From assembly GCA_022823045.1 (NCBI GenBank), contig JAJDXW010000016.1, positions 1 to 33,041 of the forward strand: a DNA stretch of 33,041 nt, in the 5' to 3' direction. This document shows, piece after piece, positions 9,015 to 18,348 of the stretch; position 1 is the stretch's first letter; each line of letters opens with the position of its first letter. The notes under the pieces are model-generated. The model saw nothing but the letters and a program-made list of their open reading frames with translations. It was not told where the DNA came from and did no database searches. A program made the translations under genes and the position numbers. The DNA comes from Gammaproteobacteria bacterium (GTDB lineage: Bacteria > Pseudomonadota > Gammaproteobacteria > HK1).

Positions 9015-9512
9015 ATGACGAACGACATCACCGACCCCCGCGTACTCGCCCTGGTTCGTCGGCTCGAGCAACGCTACGTCGACGCCGTCGATTCCCGCCG
9101 AATGGACGCATGGCTCGCCTGCTTCACCGAGGACGGCTCGTACTACGTCCTCGGCGCGGACAACGAGGCGGACGACCTGCCTCTTTGCCTGATGATGGAC
9201 GACTGCCGGGAGCGCCTCGAGGACCGGGCGACCTTCGTCGACGAGGTCTGGCCGGGCTCGTACGAGGACTACCAGACACGGCACTTCGTCCAGCCGCTGC
9301 GGCTGGAGGCCGACGAGAGTGGCGCGGGGATGTTCCGTTCGCTCTCGAACTTCACGGTGTTCGCGACGGACGCGCGGGGCCGCACGAGTCTGTTCATCGC
9401 GGGACAGTACCGCGACCGCATCCGGGTGAACGGAGAACAATGCCACTACGTCGAGCGGCGTGCGGTGATGGATACGTTCACGACCCCCGGCGTGATCGTG
9501 TATCCTCTTTAG
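9015..9512 (+). CDS. Aromatic-ring-hydroxylating dioxygenase beta (small) subunit-like, NTF2/SnoaL fold
   Basis: LVRRLEQRYVDAVDSRRMDAWLACFTEDGSYYVLG...LPLCLMMDDCRERLEDRATF...QTRHFVQPLRLE...FTVFATDARGRTSLFIAGQYRDRI. Start at 9015 (MTNDITD) preferred over 8985. Confidence 0.78.
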   Translation: MTNDITDPRVLALVRRLEQRYVDAVDSRRMDAWLACFTEDGSYYVLGADNEADDLPLCLMMDDCRERLEDRATFVDEVWPGSYEDYQTRHFVQPLRLEADESGAGMFRSLSNFTVFATDARGRTSLFIAGQYRDRIRVNGEQCHYVERRAVMDTFTTPGVIVYPL

Positions 9513-9577
9513 TTATATATAAAACAATCGGTTAAACGGTATATTTCAACCTGCCTTCGTCCAATCGCACGAACCGC

Positions 9578-10870
9578 CTAGCGCTCGTATCCCATCGTTC
9601 GCCGATAGACCTCCCACCACACCGTGTTGGTGGTCTCGTCGTTCTGCGTGACCGCGTACGGATCGTAGTCGGCGTCGTCGCTCCACCCGCGGACGTAACG
9701 GGTGTTGTCGGGGCGCGAGTGGAGCCCGCGCTGAATGCGGGCGAACACCGCGCCATCCTCCAGGCTGATGAACCCGCTCGGCCCGATGAGGTTGGAGGAC
9801 TGCCGGAGCCGATGACGGACCATGTTCGGCTCGTCGTCCGCGTGGGCGAAGTACGCGTAGTGGACCTCGGTCCGGGCCGGATCGACCGGGTTTGCGAGGC
9901 GGACATTGATGACGTCGAGGTGGTTCATCACCGCCCCGAGCGGCCACGGGGTCACCAGCAGGGAGCCCGCCGCCTGGTCCGCGAACTTGTTGCGGGGGTC
10001 GTCCCCCCCCCGGTACGCGATGAGCTCCGGATCGCGAAGGAGGCGCGTGTCGGGCCGCGCGCCGGACCGGGTCCGGGTGATGCGGTGCCCGTTCGGGTCC
10101 CGGCGCTGGCTCCCTTCTCCTCCCCGCCACTGGAGGATCTGGAAGGCCCGGTGCAGCAGCGGCGCGTGGTAGCCCTCGTCGTCCATGTAGACCTTCCAGT
10201 TGGCCGCGAACTCCACCTTCTGGTAGCCGAGCAGGCGCAGGCGCCCGTCTCCGCCCATCGCGGCCCGCAGCGCGTCCCGGATGGAGCCGAGCCACTCCTC
10301 GAGCTCGGGCGGGCGTTCGTGAAGACTCACGAAGACGAGCCCCGCGAAGGTCGCCGCGTGCGCCTCCGCGAGCCCGTGGCGGCCCCGGTCGAACGAGACC
10401 GGGAAGTCCTTCTCGCCGGGGGTTCGCTCGAGCCGTCCGTCGAGTCCGTAGAGCCACCGGTGGTAGGGACACTCGAACCCGTCCGCCTGCCCTCGGAACC
10501 GGGTCTCGACCATGGTCCCCCGATGTGCGCACGAGTTGTGGAAGGCTCGGACCTCACCGTCCGCGCCGTGGACGAGGATGAGAGGGGTGCGGCCAAGGGT
10601 GGTGGTCTTGAACCGGCCCGGGGAGTCGAGCTCCGCGAGGTGGCCGACGACGTGCCACAGCGGACCCTCGAATATGCGTTCGATCTCGCGCTCGAAGACG
10701 GAGGCGTCCTCGACCGCCCACTTGGGGGCTTCGTTGAAGCTCGTCGGCCACTTCCTCGCCGGCGCCGGATCCGGCGCGGCCGCCGCCGCGGCCTCGGCGA
10801 CCCTCGGGCCGGACGGGGTCCATTCGCTCAAGCGGTCGCTCCAGCGAAGGGCTCTCGCTCCTCGCGCCAT
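9578..10870 (-). CDS. Rieske [2Fe-2S] aromatic-ring-hydroxylating oxygenase, alpha (large) subunit
   Basis: Rieske ligands C-x-H (NSCAHRGTMVE) and C-x2-H (FECPYHRWLYGLDGRL); mononuclear Fe region NWKVYMDDEGYHAPLLH. The annotated start overlaps the upstream cupin CDS by 43 bp, so the true start may be further in. Confidence 0.88.
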   Translation of the reverse strand: MARGARALRWSDRLSEWTPSGPRVAEAAAAAAPDPAPARKWPTSFNEAPKWAVEDASVFEREIERIFEGPLWHVVGHLAELDSPGRFKTTTLGRTPLILVHGADGEVRAFHNSCAHRGTMVETRFRGQADGFECPYHRWLYGLDGRLERTPGEKDFPVSFDRGRHGLAEAHAATFAGLVFVSLHERPPELEEWLGSIRDALRAAMGGDGRLRLLGYQKVEFAANWKVYMDDEGYHAPLLHRAFQILQWRGGEGSQRRDPNGHRITRTRSGARPDTRLLRDPELIAYRGGDDPRNKFADQAAGSLLVTPWPLGAVMNHLDVINVRLANPVDPARTEVHYAYFAHADDEPNMVRHRLRQSSNLIGPSGFISLEDGAVFARIQRGLHSRPDNTRYVRGWSDDADYDPYAVTQNDETTNTVWWEVYRRTMGYER

Positions 10871-11880
10871 AGCCCGAGGGCCTCCTGCACAACGCGGTCG
10901 GAGAAGCTGAACAGTACCGCCTCCTCCTCGACTTCATGGCGCCGCGGCCACCAGCTCGGAATGACGAAGGTGTCGCGCGGCCCCCAGGTGAACGTCTCTT
11001 CGCCGGCCTCCGTCCGCCCCTCCCCTTCCGCCACGCAGAACACCGTGGCGTCGGTCGAACGATGGGCGGCACCCCGGAAGCCCCGGGGGAGAAGCTGGAT
11101 GAACGTCGCGATGGTGGGAAGCGCGTATCCGCCGTCGAGGGGATTGGCGTACTTCATCCGGATCCCGTGGCAGGCGTCGACCGCCGCGCTCGCACGGAGA
11201 CGGTCGAGGGCTTCGCGGGTCCGCGCGTAGGGGAAGCTGAAGACCGGCGAAGCCGGGCCTCCGGAGGAAGCCTCGACCGGGAGCAGCCCGCACCCGTAAC
11301 GGGCGGCGGCGGCGCCGCGGGGACGGGTCGTCGCTTGCGCCTCCTCCGGATAGCGCTCCGCGAACGATGCGTCGAGCAGGGTCACGATGGGAATGTCCAA
11401 CCCGTCGAGCCACACTACGGGTCCATCGGACTCGTTGCCGTGGTCGTGCCAGGTACCCGAGGGGGTGATGATGAAGTCTCCCTCGTGCATCACCGCCTTC
11501 TCGCCGTCCACCGCGGTGTAGGCGCCCTCCCCTTCGACCACGAAGCGAAGGGCGGTCTGGGTATGGCGGTGGGCCGGCGCCACCTCTCCCGGCAGGATAA
11601 GCTGAAGGCCCGCGTAGAGCGACGTGGTTACCCGTGACTCGCCGCGCAGGCCCGGATTCTCGAGGACCAGCACCCGACGCTCGGCCTCCCGCGCGGAGAT
11701 GAGGTCTCCCGACTCGAGGAGCAGGGTTCGGACATCCTCGTAGCGCCAGCATGCGGGCCGGCAGCGGCTCGCGGGGGACGGGGTGACGAGGTCGCCCAGC
11801 ACCTCCCACAGCGGCGCCATCGAGAGCGGGTCGAGCCGCCGGTAGTAGTCGTTGCGCCGCGCCGCCGTGGCACCGGTCAT
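10828..11880 (-). CDS. Gentisate 1,2-dioxygenase-like bicupin
   Basis: First cupin APAHRHTQTALRFVVEGEGAYTAVDGEKAVMHEGDFIITPSGTWHDHGNE...VVWLDGLDIPIV, second cupin RGAAHRSTDATVFCVAEGEGRT...WGPRDTFVIPSWWPRRHE. Start chosen at MTGATAARRN (11880) rather than 11931. Confidence 0.85.
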   Translation of the reverse strand: MTGATAARRNDYYRRLDPLSMAPLWEVLGDLVTPSPASRCRPACWRYEDVRTLLLESGDLISAREAERRVLVLENPGLRGESRVTTSLYAGLQLILPGEVAPAHRHTQTALRFVVEGEGAYTAVDGEKAVMHEGDFIITPSGTWHDHGNESDGPVVWLDGLDIPIVTLLDASFAERYPEEAQATTRPRGAAAARYGCGLLPVEASSGGPASPVFSFPYARTREALDRLRASAAVDACHGIRMKYANPLDGGYALPTIATFIQLLPRGFRGAAHRSTDATVFCVAEGEGRTEAGEETFTWGPRDTFVIPSWWPRRHEVEEEAVLFSFSDRVVQEALGLWREEREPFAGATA

Positions 11881-11905
11881 CGAGTCACCTCCGTTCGGGG
11901 CCTCG

Positions 11906-12319
11906 TCAGCCGAGGAGGCCGCGGAAGGCATCCGGGATCGGTTCGGCCCGGAGCCGGCCGTCGGCGCCCCGCTTCGCCCAGATGCGGACCTCGCGTCCTT
12001 CCACGGCCATGACTTCCGCCTCGCCGTCGAAGCGATGGTACACGGTGAAGCTGCTGGTGCCCCATCGTTCGACGAAGCTGGTCGTCCGCAGGAGGTCCCC
12101 GTAGGTCACCGGGGCGGTGAAGCGGGCGCTCGCGTCCACCGCTGCGGTGCCGACGATGCCGAACTCGTCGCGGAGCGATCGCTGGTCGAGCCCGACGCTC
12201 CGCAGGAGCGCCTGGGTGCACTCGTCGAACCATCGGAAGTAGACGGGATAGAAGATGATGCCGGCCGCGTCGCAGTCCCCCCAGTTGGCCCGTATCTCGG
12301 TTCGGTTTCGGTGTGCCAT
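11906..12319 (-). CDS. 4-hydroxybenzoyl-CoA-thioesterase-type (hotdog) acyl-CoA thioesterase
   Basis: NWGDCDAAGIIFYPVYFRWFDECTQALL (4HBT D-x-D-x2-G-x2-[FY] signature) and hotdog length of about 137 aa. Confidence 0.87.
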   Translation of the reverse strand: MAHRNRTEIRANWGDCDAAGIIFYPVYFRWFDECTQALLRSVGLDQRSLRDEFGIVGTAAVDASARFTAPVTYGDLLRTTSFVERWGTSSFTVYHRFDGEAEVMAVEGREVRIWAKRGADGRLRAEPIPDAFRGLLG

Positions 12320-12339
12320 GCGTGTCCGCGGCGATCGGA

Positions 12340-13266
12340 TCAGGCCGCCGTTCCTGCGCAGCGAAGGGCAAGCCCTTCGTAGAGAAGCTGCTCGTTGAGC
12401 CCCGGGACCTCCAGCCACTGGCGTCGGGTGTCCACCACGTCGTCGACGGCGGCGTAGAGCCGATCCGGATCGGCGACCCCCCGCCGGGCCAGGTTCCGAA
12501 GCGCGGCGAACAGCGCCGACAGGACGAGGCCCCCGTCTCCCAGCTTCCGCCAGCCGCCCGCCACCTCGATCGGGTCGGCCGCGCCATCGAGGAGCGCGGC
12601 GGTGTCCGCGCGAAGGGCGGCGAGCGCCTCCTCGCCGTGGCGCTCCCCGAGCTCCAGAGCGGCGAGCGGCGACCCGTCCGAGAGATCGAGGAGGTGTCGG
12701 GCGAGGGCCGGATTCGCCTTCGTCTCGAGCCACGCGAGCGCCTCGCCGCGCGCCGGCGCGGGCACCGCCATCTTGCGGCAGCGGCTCCGCACGGTAGCCG
12801 GCAACCGGCCCGGCGCATCGCTCGCGAGAATGAACGTCGCGTTCCCGGCCGGCTCCTCCAGAGTCTTGAGGAACGCGTTCGCGGCCGCCTGGTTCATCGC
12901 CTCCGCCGGCGCAATGACCGCGACCCGGGCCCGTTCGGCGGTGAGGGTGAACCGGTCGATGAGGTTGCGCACCGAACCGATGGGAATGACGGCCTCTCCT
13001 TCGCCGGGCTCGATGCGAAGGAAGTCGGGGTGGCTCCCCGCGCCCAGGAGATGGCAGGACCGGCACGCGCCGCACGGCCCCGATCCCGGTCCGCCGCACA
13101 GGATTGCCCCGGCGATGCGGGCCCCGAGCCGCCGCTTGCCGATCCCGCCCGGCCCGTGCAGCAGCAGGCCATGGGGCGGCCGCCCGGCCTCGAGCATCGC
13201 CTCGATCCGCGACCACGTTCCTTCCTGCCAGGGCAGGAGCCCGGTCCCGGCGACGACCGCGTTCAT
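12340..13266 (-). CDS. holB: DNA polymerase III subunit delta'
   Basis: HGLLLHGPGGIGKRRLGARIAGAILC, C-x2-C-x2-C zinc site (CGACRSC), NAFLKTLEEPAGNATFIL; adjacent to tmk. Confidence 0.92.
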   Translation of the reverse strand: MNAVVAGTGLLPWQEGTWSRIEAMLEAGRPPHGLLLHGPGGIGKRRLGARIAGAILCGGPGSGPCGACRSCHLLGAGSHPDFLRIEPGEGEAVIPIGSVRNLIDRFTLTAERARVAVIAPAEAMNQAAANAFLKTLEEPAGNATFILASDAPGRLPATVRSRCRKMAVPAPARGEALAWLETKANPALARHLLDLSDGSPLAALELGERHGEEALAALRADTAALLDGAADPIEVAGGWRKLGDGGLVLSALFAALRNLARRGVADPDRLYAAVDDVVDTRRQWLEVPGLNEQLLYEGLALRCAGTAA

Positions 13267-13937
13267 GCGCGGCCGCGCTCCGGCCGGCCCGCCCCCGCCT
13301 TGCGCGCAGGTCCCGGCCCGTTCTCCGCGTGCAGCGCCTCCAGGATCGCGCGGGTGACATCGGGGATGTCGAGCGCGCCGTCGATCCGTCGGTAGCGCTC
13401 CGGGCGCCGCGCGCAGCGCGCGAGATAGGCTTCGCGCACCCGCTCGAAGAACTCGAGGTGCTCGCGCTCGAACCGGTCCCTCGTCTCCTGGAAGAGCCCG
13501 CCCGAGATGCGAGCAAGGCTCGTCTCGACGGGCAGATCCAGGAAGATCGTGAGATCCGGCCTCAGCTCGCCCTGCACCCACGACTCCAGCACCGAAATTC
13601 TCTCGGCGGGAATGCCTCGCCCACCCCCCTGGTAGGCGTAGCTCGCGTCGGTGAACCGGTCGCACAGGACCCAGGCCCCGCGCTCCAGGGCGGGCCGGAT
13701 CCGGGTCTCGACGTGATCGGCCCGCGCCGCGAAGAGCAGGAGCAGCTCCACGTCCGGGATGAGCGGCTCGTCTCCGAGCAGGAGCCCGCGGAGCCGCTCC
13801 CCGAGGCGGGTGCCGCCCGGCTCGCGGGTCATCTCGACGTCGATCCCGAGGTCGACCAGGGCCTCAGCCACCGCCCGCACCTGCGTCGTCTTGCCGGCAC
13901 CGTCCAGCCCCTCGAAGGTGACGAAGCGCCCGCTCAT
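13263..13937 (-). CDS. tmk: Thymidylate kinase
   Basis: RFVTFEGLDGAGKTTQ P-loop, TREPGGTRLGERLR, CDRFTDASYAYQGGGRG. Confidence 0.96.
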   Translation of the reverse strand: MSGRFVTFEGLDGAGKTTQVRAVAEALVDLGIDVEMTREPGGTRLGERLRGLLLGDEPLIPDVELLLLFAARADHVETRIRPALERGAWVLCDRFTDASYAYQGGGRGIPAERISVLESWVQGELRPDLTIFLDLPVETSLARISGGLFQETRDRFEREHLEFFERVREAYLARCARRPERYRRIDGALDIPDVTRAILEALHAENGPGPARKAGAGRPERGRA

Positions 13938-14953
13938 CGCTTCTCCTTCGTCCCGCGGCGGCGCTGCCACGCGTCCACCGCCTTGCGGTGCTCGGCGAAG
14001 GTCGCCGAGAACACGTGCCCCCCCTCCCCCGTCGCCACGAAGAAGAGCTCGGCGCCGTCCGCCGGGTGGAGCGCGGCGTCGAGCGCCGCCGCACCCGGAA
14101 GGGCGATGGGGGTCGGGGGCAGGCCGCCCCGCCGGTAGGTGTTGTAGGGCGAGTCGCGCTTCAGGTCCCGGCGGGTGAGGTTTCCGTCGAAGCGCTCGCC
14201 GAGTCCGTAGATCACGGTCGGATCGGCCTCGAGCCGCATCCCCCGCTCGAGGCGCCGGACGAAGACTCCGGCGACGCGGGGGCGCTCCTCCGCGATCGCG
14301 GTCTCCTTCTCGACGATCGAAGCGAGAATCAGGGCCTCGTAGGGGCTCCGGAACGGGAGGTCGCGGCTGCGTTCGGGCCACGTCGACTCGAGAAGCTCCA
14401 ACATCGCGCGGTGCGCCATCTCGAGCAGGGCGACATCGGTCGAGCCGCGCCGGAAGTCGTAGGTGGCCGGCAGGAACCATCCTTCCGGATCAGGCGTCGG
14501 AAGGTCGAGGATCCGCGCGACGTCGGCGGGACGCTCGATCGTGGCTCTGACGAGCGGGTGGGACTGGATCTCGGCAAGGGCTCTCCGCCAGGTCCACCCC
14601 TCGATGAGGCGGACCCGGTGCCGGACGACCTCTCCGCGCTCCATCATTTCCAGCAGGCGCTCGGGCGTCGACTCGGGCGGCACACGATACTCCCCGGCCT
14701 GGATCCGCCGGTCCCGCTCGTGCCAGCGGGCGTAGCCGACGAGGTAGCGCGGGTGGGTCAGGATCGATTCGGCCGCGAGCCGGGCCGCGACACGAGTCAG
14801 CGTCTCGCCGGGCTCCACGAGCAGCACGTACCCTTCGGCCGGAACGCTCATCGGGGCCTTCATGAACCTCGTGACGTCGGTCACGAACCATACCGCGCCG
14901 CATGCGGCCACAACGAGAGCCGCCCCGAGCACCCGGAGGGCGACAGCTCGCAT
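13934..14953 (-). CDS. mltG: Endolytic murein transglycosylase MltG (YceG-like)
   Basis: YVLLVEPGETLTRVA, LIEGWTWRRALAEI, EGWFLPATYDF, ILASIVEKETA, LEADPTVIYGLG, SPYNTYRRGGLPPTPIALPG. Confidence 0.95.
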   Translation of the reverse strand: MRAVALRVLGAALVVAACGAVWFVTDVTRFMKAPMSVPAEGYVLLVEPGETLTRVAARLAAESILTHPRYLVGYARWHERDRRIQAGEYRVPPESTPERLLEMMERGEVVRHRVRLIEGWTWRRALAEIQSHPLVRATIERPADVARILDLPTPDPEGWFLPATYDFRRGSTDVALLEMAHRAMLELLESTWPERSRDLPFRSPYEALILASIVEKETAIAEERPRVAGVFVRRLERGMRLEADPTVIYGLGERFDGNLTRRDLKRDSPYNTYRRGGLPPTPIALPGAAALDAALHPADGAELFFVATGEGGHVFSATFAEHRKAVDAWQRRRGTKEKR

Positions 14954-14958
14954 GTGCC

Positions 14959-16200
<1,242 letters not shown>

Positions 16201-16224
16201 GCAGGCAGGCTCGCCTCGGACGGG

Positions 16225-16461
16225 CTACTCGGCGTTCGCGTTCAGATACTCGACCGCCTCCTTGACGGTCGTGATCTTCTCGGCGTCTTCATCCGGGATC
16301 TCGCAACTGAACTCCTCTTCCAGAGCCATCACGAGCTCGACCGTATCGAGTGAATCGGCGCCGAGATCGTCGACAAACGACGAGTCGATGCTGATCTCGT
16401 CTTCCTTGACCCCGAGCTGCTCAACGATGATCTGCCTGACCCGTTCCTCGACGTTGCTCAT
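16225..16461 (-). CDS. acpP: Acyl carrier protein
   Basis: [18 protein letters not shown]...[42 protein letters not shown] with the DSLD phosphopantetheine site. Confidence 0.97.
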   Translation of the reverse strand: MSNVEERVRQIIVEQLGVKEDEISIDSSFVDDLGADSLDTVELVMALEEEFSCEIPDEDAEKITTVKEAVEYLNANAE

Positions 16462-16638
16462 TCTGACCGAACCTCCTGATTGACGCGCGATACGGCCGTG
16501 AACCGAACCGGCGCGTAGTTTAGTGGAATCCAGGGCCGGATGTAGAGATCGCCACCGGTCCGAACGCCCGCCCCGGCGGGCGGGAACCCGGGGAATTCGC
16601 GCCCCGCCGGCCAGGCGAATCTTCACCCTGCGATCGGC

Positions 16639-17376
16639 CTACGGCATGTACATCCCGCCGTTCACGTGAATCGTCTCCCCGGTGATGTAACCCGCCTCCG
16701 GCGACGCGAGGAACGCGATCACCGAGGCGACGTCCTCGGGGCTCCCGAACCGGCCGAGCGGGATCTCCGACCGAAGCCGCGCGCGCTGCTCGTCCGGCAG
16801 GTCCCGCGTCATGTCGGTGTCGATGAACCCGGGGGCCACGGTGTTGACGGTGATCCCGCGCGAGGCCACCTCGCGCGCGAGCGCCTTGGTGAAGCCCGCG
16901 ATCCCCGCTTTCGCGGCTGCGTAGTTCGTCTGCCCCGGGTTGCCGACGATGCCGATCACGGAGGTGAGATTGATGATCCTCCCCGCCCGCGCGCGCATCA
17001 TCGGCCGCAGGGCGGCCCGACACATTCGATATATCCCCCCAAGGTTTACGGATATAACCTCATCCCACATTTCCGGTTTCATTCGCGCGAGGAGGGCGTC
17101 CCGGGTCAGCCCTGCGTTGTTGACGAGAACGCCCGGCAGGTCGCCCTCGGCCGCGAGAGTCGCGAAGATCTCGTCGACCGAGCCCTGGTCGCCCACGTCG
17201 AGCACGACGCCGGCCCCGGGCGCCGCGCCGTCCGCGAGCGCCTCGCGGATCGCCTCCGCCCCGGCCGCGCTCGTCGCGGTCCCGATCACCTGGTGTCCCC
17301 GATCCGCGAACGAGCGCGCGACCGCGCGGCCAATCCCGCGGCTCGCGCCGGTCACGAGGACGACCGGCTCAGCCAT
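16639..17376 (-). CDS. fabG: 3-oxoacyl-ACP reductase
   Basis: VLVTGASRGIGRAVA, NNAGLTRDAL, SVIGIVGNPGQTNYAAAKAG (Ser/Tyr/Lys), APGFIDTDMT, GYITGETIHVNGGMYM. Confidence 0.97.
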   Translation of the reverse strand: MAEPVVLVTGASRGIGRAVARSFADRGHQVIGTATSAAGAEAIREALADGAAPGAGVVLDVGDQGSVDEIFATLAAEGDLPGVLVNNAGLTRDALLARMKPEMWDEVISVNLGGIYRMCRAALRPMMRARAGRIINLTSVIGIVGNPGQTNYAAAKAGIAGFTKALAREVASRGITVNTVAPGFIDTDMTRDLPDEQRARLRSEIPLGRFGSPEDVASVIAFLASPEAGYITGETIHVNGGMYMP

Positions 17377-18307
17377 GCCCGAGCGCCTCGAGGGCGGCGC
17401 CGAGGGACGCGGGATCGAACACCGCGTGCGCCTTCATACCGCGGTCGATGCGGCGGTTGAGCCCGGCCAGCACCCGGCCGGGGCCGGGCTCGAGGACCGC
17501 GTCGGCACCCGCGCCGGCGAGACGCAGGACGGTCGCGGTCCAGGGCACCGGGGAGTGGAGCTGGCGGACGAGACGGTCGCGTATCGAGTCCGGATCGCGG
17601 TGCGGCTCGACGCCGATGTTCGCCACCACCGGGACCACCGGGGTCGAGAACGCGACCTCTTCGAGACGCGACCGGAACCGCTCGGCGGCCGGCTCCATGA
17701 GCGGAGAATGGACGGGGACGCTGAGCGGAAGCAGGATCGCCCGCCGGGCGCCGGCCTCCCGCGCGAGGTCGAGGGCACGCGTCACCGCCCCCGTGTGACC
17801 GGCGAGCACCACCTGCCCCGGGGCGTTGAAATTCACGGGGCATACCACCTCGCCCCGGGCGGCGGCGCGGCATGCCGCCTCGACCTCGTCGTCGCCGAGC
17901 CCGATCACCGCCGCCACCGCCCCCTGCCCGCTCGGCACCGCCTGCTGCATGTACCGGCCGCGCGCCGCAACGAGGGCGACCGCGTCGGGGAAGGCGACGC
18001 CGTCCGCGCACACCAGGGCCGAGTATTCTCCGAGGCTGTGCCCGGCCATGATCTCCGGCACCCCCCCGCCCTGCTCACGCCAGACCCTCCAGACCGCGAC
18101 GCCGGCGGCGAGCATTGCCGGCTGGGTGCACTCGGTGGAGTTCAGCTTCTCCTCGGGGCCTTCCCGGCAGACCTGCCAGAGGTCGTAGCCGAGAGAGTCC
18201 GAGGCCTCCGCGAAGGTTGACTCCACGGTCGGGAAGGCGTCCGCGAGCTCGGCGAGCATTCCCACCGACTGGGACCCCTGGCCGGGGAAGACCGCCGCGA
18301 AGCCCAT
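17369..18307 (-). CDS. fabD: Malonyl-CoA:ACP transacylase
   Basis: FPGQGSQSVGM, active-site GHSLGEYSAL, VNFNAPGQVVLAGH, SVPVHSPLM, EPGPGRVLAGLNRR. Confidence 0.97.
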   Translation of the reverse strand: MGFAAVFPGQGSQSVGMLAELADAFPTVESTFAEASDSLGYDLWQVCREGPEEKLNSTECTQPAMLAAGVAVWRVWREQGGGVPEIMAGHSLGEYSALVCADGVAFPDAVALVAARGRYMQQAVPSGQGAVAAVIGLGDDEVEAACRAAARGEVVCPVNFNAPGQVVLAGHTGAVTRALDLAREAGARRAILLPLSVPVHSPLMEPAAERFRSRLEEVAFSTPVVPVVANIGVEPHRDPDSIRDRLVRQLHSPVPWTATVLRLAGAGADAVLEPGPGRVLAGLNRRIDRGMKAHAVFDPASLGAALEALGHG

Positions 18308-18348
18308 CAGCGGGAGCCCATCGAGTCCGTCGAGTCCATCGGAGCGGT

